A stretch of 29,807 bases of DNA from Peptococcaceae bacterium (GTDB lineage: Bacteria > Bacillota > Peptococcia > Peptococcales > Peptococcaceae): contig CAAEKP010000056.1 of assembly GCA_900756555.1 (NCBI GenBank), forward strand, positions 1-29,807, in the 5' to 3' direction. Of the stretch, positions 1 through 6,212 are shown piece by piece. The notes under the pieces were generated by a model that saw only the letters and a list, made by a program, of their open reading frames with translations, was not told the origin of the DNA and ran no database searches. Position 1 is the first letter of the stretch. Every line of letters begins with the position of its first letter. A program made the translations under genes and the position numbers.

Positions 1-473
1 TCACGGAGGAACAGCTTGCCGCTGGCTTGCAGCAGGTGGCTTGGGCCGGACGCATGGAGTATATCAGCCTGGGCGATGGCAAGGGTATTTTGCTGGACGG
101 TGCCCACAATCCGGCCGGTGTTGCCTGCCTGGTGGACAGTCTGCGGCAGGAGTACAGCCAGCGCAATATTGTGTTGTTTTTATCCATTCTGGACGATAAG
201 GAGCAGGTGACCATGCTGCGGGAAATTTTGCCGTTGGCGGCGCGGGTGGTGCTGACCAGGCCGGAGCATGATGACCGGGCGCAGCACTGGCAGCAGATTC
301 AGCAGTATATTGCGGAGATTGCGCCGGATTGCCCCTGTGCGGTGTATGATTCTTATCAGGATGGCTTGACACAAACACTGACGCAGTTAAAAGAGAACGA
401 TTTGCTGTGCATCACGGGGTCGTTGTATCTGCTGGGTGATTGCCGCGCGTTTTTGAAGGACAAGATCTCCTGA
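1..473 (+). CDS. folC: Folylpolyglutamate synthase / dihydrofolate synthase, C-terminal part
   Basis: This is the 3' end of a bifunctional FolC, which adds glutamate to folates (and to dihydropteroate) in the cytoplasm. The window opens inside the gene; the reading frame runs from base 3 and stops with TGA at 471-473, so roughly the last 156 residues are visible. The Mur-ligase C-terminal domain is recognisable: an AGRME segment like the usual PGRxE, then ILLDGAHNPAG, the family signature at the start of the glutamate-binding domain, followed by FLSILDDKE and a C-terminal ITGSLYLLGD typical of FolC. The central ATP-binding domain lies outside the window. An 81-base gap follows before the SPOR-domain gene, which reads in the same direction. 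The family call is secure; whether it keeps both activities cannot be judged from this fragment. Confidence 0.93.
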   Translation, partial: TEEQLAAGLQQVAWAGRMEYISLGDGKGILLDGAHNPAGVACLVDSLRQEYSQRNIVLFLSILDDKEQVTMLREILPLAARVVLTRPEHDDRAQHWQQIQQYIAEIAPDCPCAVYDSYQDGLTQTLTQLKENDLLCITGSLYLLGDCRAFLKDKIS

Positions 474-554
474 TTTGCGGTGGATGACATAAGCCAGTCC
501 TTTCCTGCATATCCATAAGAAAGCGAAACAATTTTTGAGTAAAGGGGCGCGCTT

Positions 555-1364
555 ATGGGACAGGGCAGAAAGATTGTGGCGGCGTTGTTGTCAGTAGTGC
601 TGATTTTCACTTTCATCCAAAGTGTGGGTGGATATTTGATTGAGCAGTTAAGCAGTTTTCAGGACACCGGGCAGGTATTGGAGCAGACCAAGGAAAAAGT
701 AGTGCGGCAGATGGTGCTGCAATTGGAGCCGATGGAGTATTATACGTTCCAGATTGGCGCCTATGAAGATGCTGCTGCGGGACAGGCCAAAATTAATGAG
801 CTGGCGCAGCTGGGGTATCGGGTGTGCGTGTCACAGGGGCCGCCTTATTGCTTGTGGCTGGGCTGTCTGGGTAAGGAGCCGCAGGTGGCTGAGCTGCCAG
901 AAGCGGTGCGGGCGGTCAGTACCGATATTTTTGTGCAGAAGCTGGTACTGAACGAGACGGCGCTGCGTTTTTCCGCTGAAAATGAGCAGATGATGGAGCA
1001 GGTGTCGGCGTTATTGAGCAGCTACGATGTGGTGCTGAAGCATTCGCTGCAAATGTTTCAGGATTATCGCTATGCAGCTTGCAGTGAGGAAAACTGGGGC
1101 GAGATGATTGCGCAGATTACGGCGGAACTGAATGTGATACAGGAGAGCGGAGCCGCTTTTCTCACACAGGAAAACAGCGAGCCGGTGGCCAGCGGTATTC
1201 TGAATCTGCTGACCATTACCCGGGAGTATGGCGAGAGCTTGCAGCTGATGCAGGAGAAAAAGACAGATAAAGTGGTGCTGTTAGCCCAAAGCTGCCTGCT
1301 GGAATTGATTGAGCAGTATCACAGTTTTATGGTGCAGGAAAGTACACAGGAAATAGATTCGTGA
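555..1364 (+). CDS. Membrane-anchored SPOR-domain protein
   Basis: A 269-residue protein with one N-terminal membrane segment (about residues 7-28, after a short basic N-terminus) and a SPOR-like fold at about residues 62-115, recognisable from the YYTFQIGAY start and the repeated beta-alpha pattern. SPOR domains bind denuded glycan strands of septal peptidoglycan, so the bulk of the protein should be periplasmic. The remaining part (about 120-269) is helical and Glu/Gln-rich with no domain I recognise. The start is ATG 555, preceded by an AAAGGGG ribosome binding site at 542-548. It lies between folC and rex; its TGA stop (1362-1364) sits just before the rex promoter. A role in cell-wall or division processes is inferred from the domain and fits the cluster downstream, but the target is unknown. 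Confidence 0.75.
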   Translation: MGQGRKIVAALLSVVLIFTFIQSVGGYLIEQLSSFQDTGQVLEQTKEKVVRQMVLQLEPMEYYTFQIGAYEDAAAGQAKINELAQLGYRVCVSQGPPYCLWLGCLGKEPQVAELPEAVRAVSTDIFVQKLVLNETALRFSAENEQMMEQVSALLSSYDVVLKHSLQMFQDYRYAACSEENWGEMIAQITAELNVIQESGAAFLTQENSEPVASGILNLLTITREYGESLQLMQEKKTDKVVLLAQSCLLELIEQYHSFMVQESTQEIDS

Positions 1365-1381
1365 AAAAATACGCAAACCTA

Positions 1382-1410
1382 TTGATTATCTTTGACAATC
1401 CAGATATAAT
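1382..1410 (+). promoter_or_regulatory. Sigma-A type promoter for rex
   Basis: TTGATT (1382-1387), a 17-base spacer and a perfect TATAAT (1405-1410). It lies between the stop of the SPOR gene and the preferred TTG start of rex at 1460. This placement argues that the longer in-frame extension of rex back to 1361 is not translated. A TTGACA at 1392-1397 is only 7 bases from the -10 and is not the -35 element. Confidence 0.7.
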
Positions 1411-1459
1411 AAGAAGAAATATATGCGTAAGGCAGTTAGACGAAAAGGGGTTGTTGTTA

Positions 1460-2086
1460 TTGAAAGAGCTGAAGATTCCAGAGGCGACCGTCAGTAGACT
1501 TTCCGTTTATTCCAGATATTTGACCGAAGTTGAAAAACAGGAGATAGCCAGTATTTCTTCTGGTGAAATTGCAGAAGGTGTGGGCGGTACACCTGCTCAG
1601 GTCAGAAAAGATTTGGCGTATTTCGGTGAATTTGGTACGCGGGGCGTAGGATATAACGTAAAGCAGTTAAATCAGGAAATCATGAACATTCTGGGTTTGA
1701 CCAAGCGCTGGAACATGATTTTGATTGGCGCGGGGAATCTGGGTTCGGCTTTAAGTCAATATCGGGGTTTCCGGGAACGGGGCTTTCAGATTATGGGCGT
1801 GTTTGATAACGACCTGAATAAAGTGGGATTAAAGTTAAATGGTCTGCCAATCTATGCAGTCAGCCAGATGGCAGAGTTTATTGAGAAGAATGATGTAGCC
1901 ATCGGGATTATTGCGGTGCCTGCTGAATATGCGCAGGATATTGCTGATATTCTGGTGGAAACCGATATCCGGGGTATCCTGAACTTTGCGCCGGTGGTGC
2001 TCACTATTCCAGAAGAAGTGGAAATTCGTAATGTGGACTTAACAGTAAATCTGGAAGTACTCACCTACAATATTGAAAAGCGTTAG
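1460..2086 (+). CDS. rex: Redox-sensing transcriptional repressor Rex
   Basis: Rex senses the NADH/NAD+ ratio and represses fermentation and respiration genes when NADH is low. The 208-residue product has the usual family length. An N-terminal winged helix (about 1-78) begins with KELKIPEATVSRLSVYSRYL and includes the recognition-helix region with TPAQVRKDLAYFG; a Rossmann domain follows with the GxGxxG nucleotide loop GAGNLG at residues 90-95. The C-terminal part with PVVLTIPEEV is typical and supports dimerisation. I chose the TTG at 1460 because it gives the family N-terminus, has AAAAGGGG at 1443-1450 as ribosome binding site, and lies downstream of a good promoter. The frame stays open to a GTG at 1361. 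A strong terminator follows directly, so rex looks monocistronic. Confidence 0.95.
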   Translation: MKELKIPEATVSRLSVYSRYLTEVEKQEIASISSGEIAEGVGGTPAQVRKDLAYFGEFGTRGVGYNVKQLNQEIMNILGLTKRWNMILIGAGNLGSALSQYRGFRERGFQIMGVFDNDLNKVGLKLNGLPIYAVSQMAEFIEKNDVAIGIIAVPAEYAQDIADILVETDIRGILNFAPVVLTIPEEVEIRNVDLTVNLEVLTYNIEKR

Positions 2087-2097
2087 AAGATTGTGAA

Positions 2098-2137
2098 AAA
2101 GGCTTTGTTGACATATTTGTCAGCAGAGCCTTTTTGA
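2098..2137 (+). terminator. Rho-independent terminator of rex
   Basis: A 16-pair stem, counting G-U pairs, joins 2098-2113 to 2118-2133 across a 4-base loop (TATT). It begins AAAGGCT and ends AGCCTTT, and a T-run follows. It starts 11 bases after the rex stop codon. Confidence 0.85.
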
Positions 2138-2516
2138 TTAAACAGCGTAAAGCAAAGGGTGTAAGTATCTTTTTCTGTTTAGAGAAATTATTTGTCAAAC
2201 ATTATACAGCTGCATGGTGCTGTTTTTATAAAGGAATGGGGAATACCATCACTCAGAGAATGCGGCGTGTAACAGATGGTATATGTACAAAGTGAATTAT
2301 GTTCGTCCGATAATTGTCCAGAATAGGATAGTACAAGCATAAGATAGGTTTACAAAATATGTAAAGATATGGTATGATAGTTCTGGAATTTGTTCTGGCA
2401 AAAATTTTTTTATTGTTTTTTCGTGCAAGATTGCAGAATACTGCTTGTTTCCGCTCTTTTGTAATGTTATTATAAACTAATGCGGAAATGATTTCGCAGG
2501 AAAGGGTGATGCGTCT
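2138..2516. other. 380-base non-coding stretch between rex and maf
   Basis: No convincing reading frame is present. It contains a weak terminator-like hairpin (ACAGC 2206-2210 with GCTGT 2219-2223, followed by five T), a perfect 8-base inverted repeat ATACCATC (2243-2250) / GATGGTAT (2275-2282) around a 24-base loop, and an AT-rich promoter region for maf in its second half. The first half could carry a small RNA or remnants of a lost gene; nothing identifies it further. Confidence 0.5.
2349..2378 (+). promoter_or_regulatory. Probable promoter upstream of maf
   Basis: TTTACA (2349-2354), an 18-base spacer and TATGAT (2373-2378). It would give a leader of about 130 bases before maf. A second AT-rich candidate -10 (TATAAA, 2471-2476) lies closer to the gene but has a poor -35. 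The whole maf to rodA block may start here. Confidence 0.45.
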
Positions 2517-3179
2517 ATGACGTTGATTTTAGCATCGGCCTCTCCGCGTCGCCGTGCGTTATTGAAACAAATTGGCGTGACGTTTGCAGTGGAATGCAGT
2601 TGTGTGGCGGAAGAGATTGACCCAGCAATGCCGCCGGAGGAAGTGGTACAGCAGTTAGCGCTGCAAAAAGCAGCTGCTGTGGCTGCCAATCACCAGGAAG
2701 GGCTGGTTTTGGGCGCAGATACCGTGGTTGTCAATGAAGGTCATTTACTGGGAAAACCGGGCAGTGAGGCGGAAGCGGCGGAAATGCTGCGGGGCTTATC
2801 CGGCAGGTGGCATCAGGTGATGACAGCGGTGGCGCTGGTGGATGCTTCCGGGCAGAAAGCACCCTGGGTGTCGGTAGAAAAAACAGAAGTAAAATTCCGT
2901 GATTTAAAAGAAGCCGATATAGCTGCTTATGTGGCGACGGGGGAATCCATGGATAAAGCTGGAGCTTACGGAATACAAGGATATGGAGCACTATTAGTAG
3001 AAAAAATTGAAGGATGTTATTTTAATGTAGTTGGATTACCTCTGCAAAAAGTAGCAGCAGGGCTGCGAAATTGGGGGATTAATCTTTATGCTTACAACAG
3101 TTTACAAAATGAAGGAATATCCGCTCTATGCCCGTCCGCGGGAACGGATGGAGATGCTGGGAGCGGAGCAGCTTACTGA
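2517..3179 (+). CDS. maf: Maf-family nucleotide pyrophosphatase
   Basis: Maf proteins hydrolyse non-canonical or modified nucleoside triphosphates (dTTP/UTP-type house cleaning) and in Firmicutes are linked to septum formation. The N-terminal signature ASASPRR (about residues 6-12), the GADTVV motif with its catalytic Asp, the GKP segment and the C-terminal GAYGIQGYGALLVEKIEG are all present. The start is ATG 2517 with GGAAAGGG at 2499-2506. The recognisable domain ends near residue 193 (VVGLPLQK plus a short helix); the frame then runs on about 28 further residues that overlap radC by 92 bases in another frame and look like RadC sequence read out of phase. The tail is thus probably dispensable. 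It is first in a long plus-strand block with radC and mreBCD, the classical Firmicutes order. Confidence 0.93.
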   Translation: MTLILASASPRRRALLKQIGVTFAVECSCVAEEIDPAMPPEEVVQQLALQKAAAVAANHQEGLVLGADTVVVNEGHLLGKPGSEAEAAEMLRGLSGRWHQVMTAVALVDASGQKAPWVSVEKTEVKFRDLKEADIAAYVATGESMDKAGAYGIQGYGALLVEKIEGCYFNVVGLPLQKVAAGLRNWGINLYAYNSLQNEGISALCPSAGTDGDAGSGAAY

Positions 3180-3777
3180 TCAGGAACTGCTGGCAATTTT
3201 GCTGGCTACCGGCAGCAAAGAAGGCAGCGCCATGGATCTGGCAGAGCAGTTGCTACAGCGGCATGAAGGGCTGGGCGGTCTGCGCACACTGAGTTTGGCA
3301 GAATTAATGGAGCAGAAGGGAATTGGCGTGGCCAAAGCCACCACCATTGCTGCTGCCATTGAGCTGGGCAAGCGGATTCATGTTGGCGGCGGTGAGTATC
3401 GTCCGATAATCACCGGTTCTGCGGATGCGGCAAAGCTGATGCAGGGGCGGATGCGTTATCTGGACAGAGAGCAGTTTCAGGTGATGATGTTAAATCACAA
3501 GAAAGCAGTGCTGGGTATCGAGACGGTATCCATTGGCACGCTGAACAGTTCGCTGGTGCATCCCCGCGAGGTGTTCAAGCAGGCCATCAAGCGCAGTGCA
3601 TCTACCGTGATTCTGGCGCACAATCATCCCAGCGGCAATTGCGAGCCCAGTGAGCAGGACTTGCAGGTAACCAGCCGCTTAAAAGAAGTGGGGCAGATTG
3701 TGGGGATTGAAGTGATAGATCATATTATTATTGGAGAAGATAGCTATTATAGCTTTCGGGAAAACAACATATTTTGA
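3088..3777 (+). CDS. radC: RadC / UPF0758 family JAMM-fold protein
   Basis: A 229-residue member of the RadC family, named for DNA repair but of unproven biochemical role. An N-terminal helix-hairpin-helix region (about 10-90, with PRERM, LTDQELLAILL and a KGIG turn) precedes the JAB/MPN metallo-domain. The metal-binding motif HNHPSG with a downstream Asp is intact (H178, H180, D191). The start at ATG 3088 is supported by GGGGGAT at 3071-3077; the ATG at 3109 (MKEYPLY) has no ribosome binding site. The first 92 bases overlap the end of maf out of frame. The stop at 3775-3777 is 29 bases before mreB, so translation is probably coupled along maf-radC-mreB. Confidence 0.92.
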   Translation: MLTTVYKMKEYPLYARPRERMEMLGAEQLTDQELLAILLATGSKEGSAMDLAEQLLQRHEGLGGLRTLSLAELMEQKGIGVAKATTIAAAIELGKRIHVGGGEYRPIITGSADAAKLMQGRMRYLDREQFQVMMLNHKKAVLGIETVSIGTLNSSLVHPREVFKQAIKRSASTVILAHNHPSGNCEPSEQDLQVTSRLKEVGQIVGIEVIDHIIIGEDSYYSFRENNIF

Positions 3778-3806
3778 CAGAAGCAAAGGAGAAAGGAGTC
3801 ACCAAA

Positions 3807-4829
3807 ATGTCAAAGGAAATTGCAATTGATTTAGGAACAGCCAATAGTTTAGTTTATGTACAGGGAAAAGGCATTGTGATTCGGGAACCATCTGTGGTTG
3901 CCATTCAGAAAAATACAGGAAAAGTGTTAGCCGTGGGCGACGAGGCCAAAAAGATGATTGGCCGCACGCCGGGCAATATTGTAGCCATCAAACCATTGCA
4001 GGACGGTTTTATTGCTGATTTTGACGTGTGTGCCAGTATGCTGAAATACTTTTTTGGCAAAGCACTGCCAGCAACTGGTATGTTCTCCAAACCGCGGGTG
4101 ATTATCTGTGTGCCGGCAGGCACTACTTCCGTAGAAGAACGTGCGGTACGTCAGGCTGCTATGCAGGCGGGCGCCAAAGAAGTGCATGTGATGGAAGAAC
4201 CGATGGCGGCAGCAATCGGTGCAGGGCTGCCAGTGTCTGACCCAACGGGCAGCATGATTGTGGATATCGGCGGCGGTACTACCGATGTGGCAGTCATCTC
4301 TCTGGGCGGTATTGTAACCAGCCAGTCGATCCGCATTGGCGGTGACAAAATGGATGATGCTATTGTAAGCTTTGTGAAGAAGAACTACAATCTGCTCATT
4401 GGGGAACGGACTGCGGAAGAAATTAAAATGGCAATCGGCACAGTGCATATCCTGCCGGAAAGTGAACATCTGACTTATATGGTCAACGGTCGTGATTTGA
4501 TGACCGGCCTGCCACGGCAGGTGGAAGTGTCTGATAATGAGATTCATCTGGCCTTTAAGGATATTATCCAGAGCATTCTGGATGCCATTAAATCCTGTCT
4601 GGAAAAAACTCCACCAGAACTGGCCGGCGATATTATTCAGCGCGGTATTGTGCTGGCAGGCGGCGGTTCGCTGATTCGCGGTATGGATACGCTGATTTCC
4701 GAAGAAACAGGTATGCCGGTGATTTATGCGGAGGATCCTCTGTCCAGTATTGTGCTGGGTGCAGGACAGGCACTGGAAAATATTGATTTGCTGCGCAAAG
4801 TGGAAAATGGTCAGAAACGAAATCGATAA
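3807..4829 (+). CDS. mreB: Rod shape-determining protein MreB (bacterial actin)
   Basis: MreB forms membrane-bound antiparallel filaments that guide the elongasome (MreC, MreD, RodA, PBP2), all encoded just downstream. The 340-residue product has the family length. Actin-type nucleotide motifs are visible: phosphate 1 IAIDLGTANSLVYV near the N-terminus, phosphate 2 IVDIGGGTTDVAVIS in the middle, and the adenosine segment GIVLAGGGSLIRGMD near the C-terminus. I chose ATG 3807 because MSKEIAIDLGT is the usual N-terminus and a strong AGGAGAAAGGAG lies at about 3786-3798; an in-frame TTG at 3774 would add 11 residues and overlap radC. The gap to mreC is only 14 bases, consistent with one operon. 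Confidence 0.97.
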   Translation: MSKEIAIDLGTANSLVYVQGKGIVIREPSVVAIQKNTGKVLAVGDEAKKMIGRTPGNIVAIKPLQDGFIADFDVCASMLKYFFGKALPATGMFSKPRVIICVPAGTTSVEERAVRQAAMQAGAKEVHVMEEPMAAAIGAGLPVSDPTGSMIVDIGGGTTDVAVISLGGIVTSQSIRIGGDKMDDAIVSFVKKNYNLLIGERTAEEIKMAIGTVHILPESEHLTYMVNGRDLMTGLPRQVEVSDNEIHLAFKDIIQSILDAIKSCLEKTPPELAGDIIQRGIVLAGGGSLIRGMDTLISEETGMPVIYAEDPLSSIVLGAGQALENIDLLRKVENGQKRNR

Positions 4830-4843
4830 TGGAGTAGGCTGCC

Positions 4844-5692
4844 ATGTTCAAAAATAAGAAATGGATAAAGAATCTGGTTGTGGCTGTCACACTGCTGGTT
4901 GTTTTTCTGGCTTTGGCAGTGAATACCGTGCAGCCGCGAGAACATTTAACCTTTATTGAGAAAGGACTGCGCATTGCCGCCAGCCCTTTCCAATATGGCT
5001 TCAAGGGCATCAATGACGGAGTTAGCGGTTTTTTCTCCTATTTCACGGATAAAGAAGCGCTACAGCAGGAAAATGATGCACTGAAAAATGAAGTCAGTGA
5101 ACTGCACAGTCAGCTGACCCAGATGAATGAGGTCAGCATGGAAAATATCCGTCTGAAAGAGATGCTGCAATACAAAGAGTCCGTCAAGGGACAGTATAAT
5201 TTACAGCTGGCGGAAATTATAGCGGAAAATAATAATAATCTTCAGCATACAATCACGCTAAATAAGGGCAGCAATGATGGTGTGGTCACTGGCATGACGG
5301 TGATGAACCACTCCGGGCTGATTGGCCGTATCGCTGCGGCGATGCCGGAATCCAGCGAAGTAATGCTGCTGCCGGACCGGGAAAGCGCTGTGGGCGCCAG
5401 AGTATGGAGTACCCGGGAAGCCATTGGCGTGGTGGAGGGCGATGGCACCGATGCCTCCAATTTGCAGATGGTGCATCTGCCTCACGATGCAGATATTTAT
5501 GTGGGGGACGACATTGTAACCTCTGGTCTGGACGGAGTATTCCCCAGCGGGATTCATATTGGCGAGGTGACTGCCATTGAGTACAGTGCCAACGGCCTGA
5601 CCAAGACAGCCTATCTGAAGCCTTATGTGAATTTTACCCGTTTAGAAGAAGTGTTTATTCTGATGAATAGCGGAGGAGGGGCTGCTAATTGA
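4844..5692 (+). CDS. mreC: Rod shape-determining protein MreC
   Basis: MreC is a bitopic periplasmic scaffold that activates PBP2/RodA in the elongasome. The 282-residue product has a short basic cytoplasmic N-terminus (MFKNKKWIKN), one membrane segment (about 11-28), a coiled coil (about 68-108, beginning EALQQENDALKNEV) and the two-barrel MreC domain (about 120-275) with the typical NKGSNDGV and GLVGRI-like (GLIGRI) motifs. It starts at ATG 4844 after GGAG at 4830-4833. Its stop overlaps the mreD start (ATTGA arrangement at 5688-5692), indicating translational coupling. The tail ends in a short Gly-rich stretch that also encodes the mreD ribosome binding site. Confidence 0.96.
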   Translation: MFKNKKWIKNLVVAVTLLVVFLALAVNTVQPREHLTFIEKGLRIAASPFQYGFKGINDGVSGFFSYFTDKEALQQENDALKNEVSELHSQLTQMNEVSMENIRLKEMLQYKESVKGQYNLQLAEIIAENNNNLQHTITLNKGSNDGVVTGMTVMNHSGLIGRIAAAMPESSEVMLLPDRESAVGARVWSTREAIGVVEGDGTDASNLQMVHLPHDADIYVGDDIVTSGLDGVFPSGIHIGEVTAIEYSANGLTKTAYLKPYVNFTRLEEVFILMNSGGGAAN

Positions 5693-6174
5693 GAATTGTG
5701 GTACTCTTTTTCGCTGCCTTTTTAGGTATCGTGCTGCGGGACACTGTGTTTAACGGGTTGTCAGTGGCAGGAGGCAAGCCGGATTTTGTGCTGATTCTGG
5801 TGGTGTTCTTTGCCATTTTTCGCGGTTCGGTGCAGGGTGGTCTGATGGGGGCTGCTCTGGGTATGATGGAAGATTTGATGACAGGTCGTTTTATCGGTAT
5901 TAATGCGTTGTGCAAAGGATTATTGGGGTATCTGGCTGGTGTTTCAGAGCGTAATCTCTACAAAAATAATTTTTTTGTGCCAATTGCAGCAATTCTGGCG
6001 GCTACTTTCCTGAATGCCTTGCTGTATTTTTTGTTCAGCGTGTTGATTGGCAGCAACGTGGGACTGGAAAAACTATTGTTATCGTCCATACCGGATGCAA
6101 TCTATAATATGTGTTTCTCTCCTGTGTTTTACGCCATCTTTTATAATTTTTTTGTAATGAAATCCGGCGATTGA
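5689..6174 (+). CDS. mreD: Rod shape-determining protein MreD
   Basis: A 161-residue, very hydrophobic polytopic protein with about five membrane segments, matching the size and pattern of MreD, a membrane partner of MreC. Family features include an early region with KPDFVLILVVFFAI and a small-residue helix GLMGAALGMMEDL. The start is TTG 5689, overlapping the mreC stop, with a very strong GGAGGAGGGG at 5672-5681 and a 7-base spacer. Position between mreC and the PBP2 gene supports the call more than sequence alone, since MreD is poorly conserved. Confidence 0.9.
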   Translation: MRIVVLFFAAFLGIVLRDTVFNGLSVAGGKPDFVLILVVFFAIFRGSVQGGLMGAALGMMEDLMTGRFIGINALCKGLLGYLAGVSERNLYKNNFFVPIAAILAATFLNALLYFLFSVLIGSNVGLEKLLLSSIPDAIYNMCFSPVFYAIFYNFFVMKSGD

Positions 6175-6212
6175 GCGCAAAGCAGCTCGCGGAGTAGAAA
6201 GGAGCAACGGCC

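Noticed and set aside
1392..1410. TTGACA as -35 of the rex promoter
   Set aside because: Only 7 bases separate it from TATAAT; TTGATT at 1382 has the correct 17-base spacing.
2088..2215. Rex operator near rex (TTGTGAAAA and TTGTCAAAC)
   Set aside because: Neither is part of a palindrome of the TTGTGAA-N4-TTCACAA type; the first belongs to the terminator region.
2517..3777. Frameshift fusing maf and radC
   Set aside because: Both products have complete domains and radC has its own start and ribosome binding site, so an overlap is simpler than a sequencing error or fusion.
3927..4547. 206-residue minus-strand frame within mreB
   Set aside because: Fully antisense to mreB; His/Cys-rich composition typical of a shadow frame.
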